From Colius striatus (taxonomy: Eukaryota; Chordata; Aves; Coliiformes; Coliidae): a stretch of DNA of 64,000 nucleotides. This document shows positions 10,171 through 24,200 of the stretch, piece by piece (the stretch's first letter is position 1; each line of letters begins with the position of its first letter). A program made the translations under genes and the position numbers. Location: positions 2,666,001-2,730,000 of the forward strand of contig NC_084776.1 in the NCBI RefSeq assembly GCF_028858725.1, written 5' to 3'. The notes under the pieces were generated by a model, which had not been told where the DNA came from, searched no databases, and saw only the letters and a program-made list of their open reading frames with translations.

Positions 10171-13100
10171 GTGAGTGCGGGGACAAGGGGTCGGGGCGGG
10201 GGACCGGGGCTCTCCCGGGCTCCCTCCGCTGCGGATAGAGATGGGGGGTGGTGGGGGAAGCGGGTTCCCCCCTCCCTCGCCAGGGTGTGTACAACGGGAA
10301 GGGGAAGAAAACGAGAGGAAGAGGAGGAGTTTTGCTGTACCTGGCTCGTCATTACTCCGGAGTAAACGCTGTGGGTTAATGATTGATGTGTTCATTGAGG
10401 TTTCGTGGCTGTGCGATAAACAGTGAGGAACCGACATTTGCGGTGAGGGGCGGGGGGGGAGGGATAAAAAAAGGGAGGAATGGGAACCCGAAGGGGTGTC
10501 TGTCATCTCCCCATCCCCATCTCCCCGCCATCCCCATCTCCCCGCCATCCCCATCTCCCCGCCATCCCCATCTCCCCGCCATCCCCATCTTCCCCCCATC
10601 CCCATCTCCCCCCCATCCCCATCTCCCCCCCATCCCCATCTCCCCCCCATCCCCATCTCCCCCCCATCCCCATCTCCCCGCCCCGGGAGAAGCGCTGGTG
10701 GGACGGGACCGCCCGGCTCCGCTTTGGTGCTGCCCGGTGTTATTTCGCTCTCCTGCGCTGAAATGAGGGTGAGCTGCGAGGGAAACGCTCCGCAGTTGCT
10801 GGGCTTCATGATGCCCGTCAGCCCGAGGCCGGTCCCTGGCTCTGGGGGAAGAAAATTACAGCCCGTTTGTAAAAAGAAAGCGTTTGGCTGAAATCATTGA
10901 AGACCAGTAAAAAAACAAAGCACGGCAGGGTTTTTTGTTAAGTGTCATTTAGGCTGTTGTCTTCTTCCACAAGAGCAGTGACATTGTTTTCTTGCCTTTC
11001 TGTAGGTGTTGCTCCCTGCTAAGTTGGTTTTATTCTCCCAAGCTTCAGCTCATTTAGCTGAGGCTTCCCCTCTCCCCCCGCCCTTAATTGTTTGGTTTTC
11101 AGCTTAAAAATGAAGGGAAACGTGGCATGCAGCACTGAATCATATCCCCTGAGCCCTAGAGAGCATCGCCAGGCTGATGTCTGGGGAAACCAGGGGCGTC
11201 TTCCTACGTAGCATCTGAGCATTGCTTCCTCCTTGGAAGAAGCACGAGCATCTCCGAGGTGGAATTCAACACAGACCCAGCAATCCCCTTGAGTTTGCTT
11301 TGGTCAAGATGCCTGCGAGGGGTTGTGCTGCAGCCACTTCTCTTGGCAGTGCAAGGTCATAAGGAAATGACTGAATTGTGGGGGGTCTCCTGCAGGGTAA
11401 GAGTATTTTCATTTTGACCAGGATTAAACAAATGTCTTGGCAGCTTCTTTTTCTGTTCAGCCTGTGTGTTTGTTTTCCTTATCTGGAGTTTCTCAGAGGG
11501 TTTTAGGGTTGTTTTTATGGCTAGATCATTCAGGTGATAGCTCTGCTGTGGTTTTAGTTGTGTGTTATGCAGCTTCATCAGCTTCTGTGGAGATGGCAGG
11601 TGTAGTACCAAGAAGTTAAGGAATAGTCTTCCAGGCAACTTAGATGATGTCAGTTAAAGCCTGGAAGTGTTGCAGTGAAGATGAGGAAGTGTTACTGGTT
11701 TGGTCTTTCATAACTGCAAAGAAAATACCTGAAGAAACAGTAACTGACGTTATTAGTGATGGATCCAATCATCTCTGCCAATTTTTGGGGTTATATTAAA
11801 GTAGGGGAGGGGTTGCTGCCCTAATGCCATGGTGTAGCATTCAGCAAGGGCCTCGGTGGAGCTGCTCCTCTTATAAGGGCTCTTGAAGTCTGCTCCTGAA
11901 AGCAAAGTGGAGGTCCAGGCACTTAACAGGGCATGCTGTGAGCACATGATTTTTTCATGACTTGTAGTCAAGCTGCTCCTGATTATTCTTCAAACACCTT
12001 TGCTGTCTTTTTGAAGCATCTCTGGCTTGAGTCTATCAGAGGAGTTGTATGTCTTTCTCCTGCAGTAACTAGTTTTTAGCACAGGTTGATGCTCAAGCTA
12101 TCGTTTTCCTCCATTAAATTAAAATACAAATTCAATTAAAATCCATATTTTTAAAGTTTATTTTTAAGTAGATTCATTGGGACTTTATCAGAAGCATTCC
12201 AGGTGGGATCTCTTCCCAAGGCTTCCCTTTCAGTGGTGCTCAGCTGTGTCCCATGCAGATCCCCTTGCTGTGTGTGCCTTCTGGGTGAACCCCACACCCA
12301 GCAAAGGCAGCTGTGAGCAGAGGGGTTAGTTGCTTCCAGATGCCTTTTTCCCACCTCTCTTGCCTCCTACACTCAGAGAAATGCCAACTCTAATAGAGCT
12401 GACTGTAAGCAGTTTGTGTGTTTGAAGTTCTTCAAGCTCAGCTCATAGCAGCACTGCTGATATCTGAGCAACCCCATGTGTTTCTTTAGTGAGATGATGT
12501 CTGTACTCCAAAAATAGATTTCCACATTAAAATACAGCTGGGGAAGGAAGCTTGAGCCATGTGTTGTCTGACAGATACCAGAGGCACCAGGTCCTGCTGC
12601 AGAGCTGCTCTGGATATGCAGTCAGCAGAAACATCAGTCCTCTTTGGATAAAGGTTGGGAGCTGTAAAACCTGGAATGGGGAGAAATTCTTCACTGTGGT
12701 TTAGCTGAAATGTGGAGAAATGGCTCAGTAGTTTCCCTGTGGTGTGTAGATGCTGGTGCAGGTGGGAGCTGGGAGGGATGTCAAGGTGCAGCGTGGCAGG
12801 AGCTCTCTCACTATCCCTTCTGAGCAGCTCACAATTGTATTTCAGCTTCACAGGTGAGGAAACAGAGAGAGATGTAGCTTGAGCAACAACTCCAAACCTG
12901 GGACAGCAAGGTGGCAAAGCTGGGGCCAGAAAGCTGCCAGTTCCCCAGCCTGACATCCCTCAGCAGGTACGTGGGGGTGGAGTGGCTGCTGCCTCCTGGA
13001 AAGGTGGGTTCAGTTGGATTTAATTGCTTCTGGTTTTTCTCTAAAAGATGCTTTTCAGCACTACTGTGCTGTGCAGGTGGCCTAAGGAAAAGGTAAAAAA

Positions 13101-13616
13101 CCAAAAGGAAAAGAAATGGTGTTGCATCTGCTCCAGAGTGAAATGGAGTTACTCATGGTAAAGTGAACAGCTTGCCTAGGGTGAGATGGCTTTTGTTTTC
13201 AGCTGCCTGGGGCTGGCTGGCTGCCCTGAGCCTGTGTGTTGGACACTGCAGTTGTGCTCTGAGATAAATAACTTTGGTTTGTAATCTAGATGGGGCAAAA
13301 TGCAAATAAGCTCAGGTTAGCTCGAGCCTTGCTGCTCCTACCTTGTGAAGCATTGCTCAGGTGGCATCCCAAGGCCTCTCCAGCCAATTTTCCCAGCTCT
13401 CTGCAAATGAGTGCTAGCAATTTCTTCCTGTAACAGCCATCAAACATGCATATGTTAGAAACATTAAAGTAGGAAAAAATGAACAATTCATATGAAAATA
13501 TACAACCAATACACTGACTGCTGCAACTGGCTTTTGCTTTTTAAGTTATTTTGACATTTAATACAGATTTGGGAGTGGTTGGTTTGGTTTGTTTGTTGTT
13601 TGTTTTCTTAAACTAG
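10171..13616 (+). other. ABCA5: ABCA5 intron 1 (5' UTR intron)
   Basis: This is the interval between the likely non-coding exon 1 and the acceptor TAG at 13,616. It holds the rest of the CpG island and the 17-bp minisatellite at 10,511-10,680, then ordinary sequence. No coding exon or transposon was recognised in it. The 156-codon minus-strand frame at 12,486-12,956 has no recognisable domain. Confidence 0.5.
10511..10680. repeat. 17-bp C-rich minisatellite, ten exact-length copies
   Basis: Ten units of 17 bp run without gaps, each CCATCCCCATCTCCCCG or a one- or two-base variant. Units 1-4 and 10 end in G, and units 5-9 end in C. All G runs are on the minus strand, opposite to the minisatellite at 9,963-10,080. 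The array lies about 340 bp inside the first intron of ABCA5. The proline/serine-rich frames read through it are artefacts of the repeat. Confidence 0.95.
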
Positions 13617-13625
13617 TCTTGAAAA

Positions 13626-16600
13626 ATGGCACCAGCAACTCCAAGAGGAGCAGGAGTATGGAGACAAACCAGAGCTCTCTTGTTCAAGAACTGTCTTATC
13701 AAGTGCAGGACTAAAAAAAGCAGTGTTCAGGTAAGTGAAGTGCTTGTTTGCTGCTGCCTTCATCTCTGCACTTATCCTGGGTTTAAGTGGCTCCTGAGTT
13801 GGAGACAATGCTCAGTTTTCTTCTCATCTCTCTGAAACTTCAAGGTCTGCTCTGAGTTTTGGGTTGAAGTAGGCTTTTTCAGTAGATCCTTTGGTTGAGA
13901 ATGTTTCCTAATGTGTAAAGCATTATCCAAGGGACAGCCTGGAATGAATCCTGCAGTCTCAGTGCACTTTGCACCTGTATCTGAGCAGTACATTGGGGTT
14001 AGAGCTCTTCACGAGATGTTTAGTTTAGCCCTGTGCATAGGTGATGTGCAACATACTTCAGGATGAGTTTTGAGGTGAAGAAGAGACAGTTCCATGCTTG
14101 GCTGTGCCAGTTTGATGCCTCGTGCCTTTGTGTTTTGCTTCTTTCCAAATAGCATGAGTTTGCTGATACTCAAAGCTTGTGGAATGAACTCCTTGTACCT
14201 TGAAATGGCTTCTTAGGCTGCCAATGCATGGGATTGAAATCTTCCTTCAGTGCCAGAGAAGGATTTGGCAATAAAATCACCATTGCATTGAAACTGTGCA
14301 GGGAACTGGAGTGAGTCAAGTGATTAGACTCACGGTCCCTCTTTTACACTTCATGTAACTGAGCTGAACTTGTGGCAGTTCTTGTTTCTATGGCTACTCT
14401 TCATAGTTCTCCTGTTTATTTCTTTCTTTGGTTTGGTTGTTTTTGCACAGGAGGTCCTCTTCCCACTCTTCTTCTTGTTTTGGCTCATCCTGATGAGCAT
14501 GATGCATCCCCACAGGAAATACGACGAGGTGGCTGACACCAGCCTGGGCACCCTGGATACCTCCATGCTGGTGAATTTTATCATTGGCTACACTCCACCA
14601 ACCCGAATGGCACGAGAGATCATGAGGAAAGTGGCTTTTGACCACTTTGAAGATGGTATGCACACCCTAAGCATTTTTATTCCTCTCAGTGTATCTCATG
14701 CTGTGGCTTGTGTTTGAAGAAGGAGCTCACTGTGGCTGCTGAGGAGAGAAAAACACCCATTTGTTTTCTGTGGCAGATAGAGAACAGACTGGGAAGGCTT
14801 TTTTTTCCCTTGCTTGGTTGGCAAATGTTCTGGCACTGTTGCCTCAAAGTGGTTCACATTCTCCTGTTGGAGCCAGCAAGTGTCATGTGGCTGCAGGAGA
14901 GGTTTTGGGAAGACCCAAATGCAAAGTGCAAAAAGCCCCTGAAGGACTCTAGGGCCAATTAGTACTTGTCCTGTGATGTCCTGGGGGCATATTCAGGAGA
15001 TGATGCTGTCCTGCAGATATTTTAGGTTGTTTTCCATCTTGTAACTTGCTGATTCTCATTAATAGTGTGTCACATCTTCTTTGACAGCAATTCTTCTTGT
15101 TTTCCTTTTTTATCCTGTGCTTTGCTGCACAGCTCCCACACCCAGCAGGACCTTATCTCTCCAAAACCACTCTGATGTATTTTTAGTTGGGAATCTTTGC
15201 TTCTCTTCCTTGTGGTATGCATGCTTCAAAGGTACCCTGGAGAAACAGCCCAGCCTCATGTCTGCATTTTCCATTCACGTGCCCTCAGCTGCCTTGAGCA
15301 AACGGTTCTGCTTTCTAGAAGCCTTTGCAGCCTCTCTTCCTCTCATCTTCCTCCTGTCCTCTGCTGAAGTTGATGGCAAAATACCCTGTTTTCATATATT
15401 TAGCCCTCTGCACTGGTTAATCTGCCCTTCTTGAAAAGCTCTGGTGCTGCTTGGGTACCTGGCAGAGGTTTGGGGCACAGAAGAGCTCTTAGAGCAGCAA
15501 AAACATGGGGACAAAAGGGAACACTTAGGGGTAACTTTGCCTTACTCATCCAATTACTGAGTGATACTCCTGCAGGTTTCTACTCAGGAAAATATTTCCT
15601 TTACTGGGACAAAAATATAAGCCTCTAAATACACATCTATCTCCAAAACCAAACAAACCACTAACAATGAATGTGATGCTTCTATAAAACCACTGTATGT
15701 TCTTTCCTTCCCGCTGTGCTGACACCTAAATCAACGTGGTTCTTGTATCTCACAGGCATCATCACAGAGGAGTATTTAAGTGAAGAGGAGCTGCAAGAGG
15801 CTAGTGCTTTTAAACCCCCAAGCTTTGTGGGTGTAGTGTTCAACGATGCCATGTCCTACCAGCTGAGGTTTCCTGATTCAGTTGCCATGTCTTCCATCTA
15901 CACAGAATCGAGAGGTACATGTGCACAGTTGCACTCTGTGAGGGGATAAACTGAAGAGTCATTCCTTCACACCTCCAGTGGTGTGTGAAGTCCTGGGCAC
16001 TCACTACAATAAAGACATTGAGGGGTTGGAGTGTGGACAAAGCCAGGTCCTGGAGCTGGTGAAGGGGCTGGAGCACAAGTCTGGTGGGGAGCAGTGGAGG
16101 GAGCTGGAGGTGTTTAGCCTGGAGAAGAGGAGGCTGAGGGGAGACAGGAGCACCTCCCTCACAGGAGGCTGCAGTGAGGTGGAGGTCAGTCTCTCTCTTA
16201 AATAACAAGTAATAGGACAGGAGGAAATGGCTTCAAGTTGCCCAGGGGAGGTTGAGGTTGGATCTGAGGCAGAACTGTTTCCCTGAGAGGGGTGTCAGCC
16301 CCTGTGCCAGGCTGCCCAGGGAGCTGGGGGAGTGCCCAGCCCTGGAGGGATCCCAAAGCTGAGGTGCTGAGGGCCAGGGGTTAGTGGTGGGCTGGGCAGG
16401 GTGAGGGGAGGGCTTGGACTTAAAATTCCAGCCAAAATGATTCTGTGATTCTCTTTTGGCCTGCTGGTGTGTACATTGGTTTATGGAAGTTTTAAGGGAT
16501 GGCCTCAGGCTGCACCATCCTTACATCGAGGGCAGGACAGCAGTATGTGTGGGTTGGTTTCACTGTTAAATGCTTTGCTTTACTCTGCAGCCAGTTGCTC

Positions 16601-19600
16601 CAACCTGAGGAAGGGCTGTGAGTCAGTGACATACTGGAGCTCAGGGTTTGCAGCTCTGCAGGCCTGCATTGATGCTGCCATCATCCAGGTACGGCTGGGA
16701 ACAGAGCATCCAGACAGCCAGGAGCTGCAGAGCCACGGGCTGCTTGGGCTCTGGCTGCTTTTATCACGTTGTGTGTTAATAGTGTGATGTGCCACTTGAA
16801 AAAGGAGCTGGGTTCCCGTGAGAAGGCAGAATATTTCATCTGTGCTTTGACATGTTTTGTACAGAAGTGTTCTTGTCCAGTGGAACAATGCAGACGTTTG
16901 TCTCCGATTGCGTCCCAGTCAGCCTGAACCACACGTCACAGCTACACAAAGGCTTGGCAGTGCTCAGCCCAAAATGCTGCTGGAGATGCTGTACAAAAAG
17001 GGGCTGCAGAACTTGCCTCGTTGATTTGTTGCCAGTGTTTGTCAGCAAAGCCCTTTTCCACGTGTCTCTCCCCCTGGGCCACTCGTGACGAGAGCCAGTC
17101 GCATCGTTTTACATGATGGGATTGCAAAATTGCCCATTTTATGTCCAGTTGGCAGATACTCTCCAATTCCTGTGCTTCTGCCATTTGGGGACAATAAGGT
17201 TTTGGTGTCTCCAGGTTTCCCTTTGTCAGCAGGGATGGACACAGGGCTGCTCCAAGATCACTACCACTGGGTGGGATGGGGCTGGAAGATCGGGAGCAAT
17301 GCAAAACCAATTCCTCTTTCTTTTCCTTTTAGCTGAAGACCAATCAATCAGTTTGGGAACAGCTTGAATTGACAAGAGCAATGGTCATGGGAGAGGCTGC
17401 CGTGGTGGAAATAGATAATTTTCCTCGTGCCATCATTTTAATTTACTTGGTGATTGCTTTCTCCCCCTTTGGGTATTACCTGGCAATTCACATTGTGGCA
17501 GAGAAGGAGAGGAAGCTGAAGGAATTCTTAAAGATCTTGGGACTTCATGACACTGCCTTTTGGTATGTGAGTGTTTGGTGTGACCTGCTCCTTAGAGAAG
17601 AAATAGCCAATATGTAAAGAAATGCTCTTAAATCAACACTTTGTAGGTAATTTCCTCCGTCCCACCCTCTGTTTCTTTGTCATTGTTTTCATTCTGGTTC
17701 CCTGCAAACAGCCTAGAAGTGAGATACTTTGGCAAACCCAACGTGGAGATACTTGCAGTAAACCAGGGCTGTTTTAATAAGTAAATACCAGAGTAATGCT
17801 GTTGCATTTCTGCTATGCCAGAGTTAGGTATTAAATGTGATGATGTGTGAGATTTTTAAGTAGTCTGGTTTTTATTGGGTTTGTCTTTTTGGCCCAGTAG
17901 CTCTTTTTCTGGAGGCTCAGCAGGTAACCTGCAGTCTCCCTTCTCTTCTTAGAATCAGTTTCCCTGACACATAATTAAATGACTCCAACGCTGTAATTTT
18001 AACATGACAGAGCAGCAGAAGCAACAGGTTTTAATTTGTTTCCTTACCAGGATGGAAATTATCTAATGCAATATAACATTGGGTTGGGTTTTTCCTCCCA
18101 AATGAGAGGATGTGCTGGTTTGAGACCCTTGATAGCTGCAGAGATAAAAATGAGTTGAGCTTTGCCCTTCAGCCCACACAATTCAACATCTGCACTGGCA
18201 CAGCCAACTGACCTTGCCTGGGTTGTATTTTTAGGGGGTTGCTTTGGTTTTATTTCTGCACCCAAGCTCTTTTCTGGCAGTCTGTTCAGTTTGTTTGTGG
18301 CACATCCTTGGTGACAAACATCGCTGAGTCGAGTCCTTCAACTCACAGCCTTGATCTGCTGTCCCTGCTTGCTCCATCAGCATTGAGCAGCTCTGGTCTG
18401 GAGAAAACCATTTAAATATAAGAAAAAACTATTTCAATTTGAGGTGAGGGAGCCCTGGCCCAGGCTGCCCAGAGGGGTTGTGGAGGCTCCTTCCTTGGAG
18501 GTCTTCAAGACCCACCTGGACATGTTCCTGTGTGACCTGATCTAGGTGACCCTGCTTCTGCAGGGGGTTGGACTGGATGATCTCTAAAGGTCCCTTCCAA
18601 CCCCACCATTCTGTGATTCTCCGGTTTTACTTTTCCTAGTGTGAAAGCAAGGCACTGCTGGTGATGCAGCTTTGGCTGATAGAGCTCAGAAACTTGCTTC
18701 TCAGAAAGATGTGTCATTTTTTTCACTACCTGTACCCAAACTGCCCTTGTTTCTTGAAGGTCAGAGTTGCTCACAGACTTTGCAGCTCTGTTTTTCAAAA
18801 GCAAAGGATTTGATTACCTTGCCCAGCTACTGGAATGACTAGTGTATTAAATTTTAAATAGATTTTCTTTAATTATTCAAACCTACTACTCAGTTACCCA
18901 CTTTTGGTTATGCCAGGGAATTCATTATGCAAGTTGGGGGGAAAGAAAAGGCACAATTAGATGATTCATGATTATCCTGCTGCTGCTGTGGGTATTGATG
19001 TGTGTGCCCTAATGCTGGAGCAATTACAGGGGTGTTTACAAGAGCTCCTTTTATTTGAGGGCTCATGTTTTGATGCAAGCTTGTCCTTTGGTGCAGCTGT
19101 CTGGAATATTAAGGAATGGTAGTTTTAGCTGGGTTTGTGTGTGAGTAACTCAGGCTGAGGATTCATTGACTGGTTTCTGTTCTTTTCCCCCTCCCTTTGC
19201 TCCTAGGCTTTCCTGGGTGCTGCTCTACGTGAGCCTGATTTTTGTCATGTCCATCCTTATGGCAGTGATTGCAACAGCATCTTCCCTCTTTCCCCAGAGC
19301 AGCGCCTTTGTGATATTTCTCCTTTTTTTCCTGTATGGAATCTCTTCAGTAAGTATTCCAGGTTTCATTGACTTCAGCCATCCCATTCCTCGTGGTTGGC
19401 TTTTCTTTTCCCCTCCCATCTCATCTCACTCTCTCTACTAAAGCATTTGGAACAGATGCAGCTTCTGTAGGAGCAAACTGTGGTGGGTGTTGTACCTGTT
19501 GCCCATCCCTTTCCCTGCACCCTCTCTGGCTTGGGATGTTGTACAGGTCTCAACCTTTGCTATGAGAAGTATCTACCCTTACTGAAATGTCTGAGCTGGT

Positions 19601-21277
19601 CATCTCTGAACTGAAAACACCAGTTTGAAGTCCAAAGCCAGCCTAAACATTTGCTGTTACTATACAGTGTGATGTTAAAGTGGGATGTGGGTGAATGCTG
19701 TGGTGACTATGCCAGGAAAATGATGTGATGATAGGAGGCAAAATTAAAGCTATGGTCTTTTTACTGCAGTTTTTCTATAGCATCTATAATTGATTTGTTT
19801 TTAATGTAGCACCTTCTTATATGTTTTCTTTTAACCCATCCTTAGGTTTTCTTTGCATTTATGCTCACTCCTCTGTTTAAAAAGTCAAAGCACGTGGGTA
19901 TAGTGGAGTTCTTGGCAACGCTGGCTTTTGGTTTTGTGGGCCTTAACATTGTCCTCCTGGAAGATTTCCCCAAGTCCTTTGTGTGGATTCTCAGCCCTTT
20001 GTGCCAGTGCAGCTTCCTGATCGGTGTGGCACAGGTAAATAACCCCCTGCTCCTCTCATTGCAACCTCATCACCCTCATTTGTCTTTGTTTCCAAGCAGA
20101 TCTTGATGTAGATATTCTTAATTATTATTATTTAAAGGAACTGGTGATGGTGGGGGGAAAACGCCCATTTTCATAGCTTCCCATGGCAATTGAATGCTAG
20201 GTAGAATAAGTGTATCATCGAGCAGCTGTCATTCTTTATCTTTGTTGCTGTGATATCAGCTACTTTTTCATCTGCTGGGATTGTTTTTCCTGTTGCCAAG
20301 TCTTACCTGTGGCTGTTGTACCTTCCCAGGCTGGTGCAGTGCTGGTGTGTGCCACTTCCCTCTGTCTGTGTTGCTTTGCAGGTCATGCATCTAGAAGATT
20401 ATGAAGATGGTGCAACATTTGCAAATCTAAATCATGGGCCTTACCCACTCTTCATCTCTCTCATCTTACTGGTGCTGGATAGCATATTTTATCTGCTGGT
20501 AGCTGTCTACCTTGATCAAGTTATCCCAGGTATGTTCATGACAAAAATTCAGCTGAACTGCTTTTGCCTCACCAATTCCTGACTTTATTTCCTTCTTTCT
20601 TGATGAAAAGCTTCTTTATTGGGGTAACTAGTGCCTCAGCCTTTGCAGTTTGCTCTTAGAGAGTTGGACAGCAAAAGCTGCTCTGCCCATTCCACACCTT
20701 TCCCTGTGACAGCAGTAGGTTTAACATGAAATGCAGTTTAGAGTTGTTAATCACACAGCTAATTCCTGGTTAAGCCCTTCAGCTCCCTTTGCCTCTGATC
20801 TCTCTGGATTTATATTGCTTGTGTTTTAAGTCACTGCTCTTTCAGCAAAGGGGATTTCTCTTGCATAGAGAGAGATTTGCAGGTGTATTGAATACTAAGC
20901 AAAAGTGGAAGCTGCCTGCAGTGCTGATGGCAACTGTGGCTTCAATGCAGACAGTGTCAACTTGGCTGATGAAATCCCTCCAGAACGTGGGGGCAGGCTG
21001 CCTCCTAAACCTTTAGCAGGATAGCTTGTGGCTTTTATAGCTGAAACTAAAGCTGAGGAGTATCTGCAGTTACTGTTGAGAAATGGTCTCTTTCCCTTTG
21101 CTGCCCAGGGGAGTTTGGACTGCGCCGCACTCCGTTTTTCTTCATGAAGCCCTCATTTTGGTCAAAGCACAGAAAAAACTACAAGGAGCTGTATGAGAGC
21201 AGCATCAACGGCAGTTTGAGTTTCAGTGAGATAGTTGAGCCTGTGCCATCTGAATTCCAGGGGAAAGAAGCCATCAG
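13626..21277 (+). CDS. ABCA5: ABCA5 coding exons 1-9: first transmembrane domain
   Basis: Exons: 13,626-13,730 (exon itself begins 13,617); 14,451-14,655; 15,756-15,914; 16,591-16,688; 17,333-17,562; 19,207-19,348; 19,846-20,034; 20,382-20,529; 21,109-21,277. They encode residues 1 to about 481. Exon 1 is a short cytosolic leader ending KKSSVQ. Exon 2 opens with the hydrophobic first helix ([13 protein letters not shown]). Exons 2-5 form the large non-cytosolic loop with conserved cysteines in exon 4. Exons 5-8 carry the helix cluster. Exon 9 is the linker into NBD1, ending QGKEAIR. Each junction preserves frame. Confidence 0.95.
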
Positions 21278-24200
21278 GTACGATTCCTGTGCCCTGCCCT
21301 CTGTGCAGATCACCTGGGGCTCTGACATTGTAACGTGTAATGTGAAAATCACTCTTGGTTCTCCAGCCCTTGGATTCAAATAGCATATGGTATGCATTGC
21401 AGAGCCCTACACACACACACACACACACACACACAGAGCATGGCTAGTTTCCAGTGAAGCCCCCATCAACAACGTGGATGCTCTCCAAGGATAAATCACT
21501 GGGCTTGAGGAAAGGTTTTGTTTGTGGATTGTATTCCTTCAGCTGGAGGCCTCTCAAACCTGCCTGCTTTTCCATTCCCTCAGTTTCACTGAGGCTGTGA
21601 GAGCCTCATGTAAGCTGTTGCAGATGTTGAAACACCCACTCTTGTGGGAGGGTTCAGTTTCTGGTAGCACACATTTGAGGAGAAAAAGCTCGGTTCTAGG
21701 TTGGTGTGGGGACTGCTGTGGTCACCAAACCACTCTGGTGGTTTTACTCAGCTGCCATATCAAAGAGGGTAAAACAGAACTGAAAAGTAGATGGCCATGC
21801 TCTCATCTTCCATGTTGCATTTTCTGTCACCTGCTGCCTTACGTCTGGACTGTCTTGTATTTTTAGCCTGTCTCAGATAACTCTTGTCAGTGTCTCCCTT
21901 TTAGCCCTTGTTTCCATCATTTTCCAGTGGCACAGCCTGATGTGCTGGGGAACTCTGTGTCTTCACTCCTCCTAGTTGGCTCCACTAGTCTCACATAAAC
22001 ACTTGAGCATAGTGAGCCTCGTGTTGTCCGTGTTATCCCTGTGTCTTTGGGCATCTGCCATAGGCTGAAGGGTCCAGTTTTAATCCTGATGTTCACTTGA
22101 AAACATTATGGCTGTGTTTGCATGACTCATCCACCCTGGTCTCTTTCCATAGAGCTCTCCATCAGTTTCACATTGTCTTGTCATCTTTTTATGTGCAAGT
22201 TTTGCCTTCTTTCATACCCTGTGCTCCTCCTTACTCTGCACACCTGTAATCCACTCCCCATCTTCATTTTCAGGGTGTTCAGGCTTCCCACCCCCATCCT
22301 TCATGTGGTGCATCAGATCAACTGCTTGTGTGGGGTTTTTGCATTTTATAAAACAGTGAGACTGGAAGGAAGGGTTTTTGCCTTTCTTGGAGAGAATGAT
22401 ACCTCCTTTTGCCTGATTTGGATCAAGAGCTGTTTGTGATCACATCTTTGGAGTCTATTCTTCTAATACCTCTTCTCCATGTTGTATCTGTTGAGTCTTC
22501 ATCCTGCAGTGAAGTTTTTGGGGAGTAACCATTCCCTTTTCTAGCTTGGGAAACCTCTAGTGTGTTGTTCTATCATATGAAAGAAACACAGAGTTGAAAT
22601 ACCTCAGAAGGTGTCCAGAAAAGCTTTCTGATACCAGGCTGGTGATGGACCAAGTTCTGTGCCAAGATGCCCTCTCTCTTGTCTTCTCTCTATGGGTCTT
22701 TAACATGCCTAGTGCCACTTTGGTGTGGTCATCTTGTTGTGACTGTTACTGAGTGTTGATCATTCAAAATGACTTACAAAGCTCCTGAAATAGCTTATAA
22801 AATGACATGTCTTCTTTCAGAATCAGCTGTGTTCAGAAAACGTTCAGGAAAAAGGGGGAAACTGTGGAGGCTCTCAGAAGTAAGAAAGTTTTAGCTTTTT
22901 AGCTGCTTGTCAGATGCAGAGGAGCAAGAGCTGGATTGTTGAGTGGTCTTTTGTGTTTCAGTTTGGGCTTTTTGGTTGTTTTTGAGTGGGGTGGGACCTT
23001 GGAGCATGACTGATGGGTGTGCTTGTGCGTGTCTTCACTTACTGCTTTGGCAATGATCTTGTTTAGAATGGTACCCTAAAAAGAGGAGCCCTTCCATCAC
23101 TAAAGAAAGCCTGCTGACATCATCCCTGTTAATCTTCCTCTGTGTCATGATATGATCTTCCCTGCCCCGTCTCCCCTGATCTTTTCATCTCATTTCCCTT
23201 GGTGGCTTTTAAATGCAGCCCCTCTGTGGGTGCTGCAGGGACTATCCCAGCCCCAGTGCTGCCAGGAGGTGGGGATGAGCCATCCCTTGAGCAGAGCACA
23301 AATGCATACCCCATATGGCAGTATTTGAATTTCCCTCTACGCCAGGAGGCAGCTCCAGGTGCCACAAGAACATCCTTAACATCTCCTCTTTTCTTGTGTC
23401 TTCCTTGGGGACCAGATTTGTCCTTTGACATCTATGAAGGTCAGATCACAGCTCTGCTGGGGCACAGTGGGACCGGGAAGACGACGCTGATGAACATCCT
23501 CTGTGGGCTGTGTCCCCCGACGGACGGTGAGCTCTGCTGCTGGGAGGTTTGGGATGCACTCATCATGGTTATTTTGGGATGCACCAAACTTTGCTCTGGT
23601 TAATGTCTGAATGAGCTCCTCCAGCACTGGTTGGTTTGCTGTCCCCTTCTTTGGAAAACCAAAGCTGATCACCTTTATGGTTATTTCAGGATGCACCAAA
23701 CTTGCCTCTGGGTAATGTCTGAAAGAATCCACTTTGGATTCATATAAAAACCTTCTCAGTTGATTGCTCCTGACTTTTTTGGTGTGGTTTTTTTCTAGGG
23801 TTTGTCTCTGTTTATGGGCACAGAGTGTCTGAAATCGATGAGATGCTGGAGGTGCGACAGATCACGGGGGTGTGCCCTCAGTCCGACATACACTTCGATA
23901 TATTGACCGTGGAGGAGAATCTCTCCATATTTGCTGCAATTAAAGGAATCCCTCAGAATGATTTGATACAAGAGGTAAGGCAGCTGGACACAGAGATTCT
24001 TCTGTGGTTTATTTCTAACCTTTAGGGTAAATCACCCTTCAGTTGCACAGATACTTCCCTAAGACAAGTGTGTGGGGAAGTATTGCTTCAGAGGGCAATA
24101 GACAGGTACAGATAGATTTTTACAAAGGAATGATTTTTCCTAGTAAACCAAAATGCTCAGCTCTTCTGAGCCTTAAGACCCTGCTCTGGATGTCCAGGTG

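Larger units (their letters stand above)
9690..10790 (+). promoter_or_regulatory. CpG island, probable ABCA5 promoter
   Basis: This is the only long CG-dense stretch in the window. It is rich in CpG and in GC-box-like CCGCCCC motifs, clustered at about 10,085-10,135. It lies 3.4 kb upstream of the ABCA5 start codon and contains a consensus GTGAGT donor at 10,171. No TATA box was seen close to that donor, which fits a CpG-island promoter. Two minisatellites are embedded in it and described separately. A transcription start cannot be fixed from sequence. Edges are approximate. Confidence 0.75.

Noticed and set aside
9503-10809. Long minus-strand open frames of 236, 263 and 399 codons over the CpG island
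   Set aside because: They are proline-, glycine- and arginine-rich translations of GC-rich DNA and of the two minisatellites. No known domain, no splice pattern, and repeated MGMGGRWGW-like units come directly from the 17-bp repeat.
12486-12956. 156-codon minus-strand frame in ABCA5 intron 1
   Set aside because: No recognisable domain, biased only by chance absence of stops, and no supporting splice or promoter signals.
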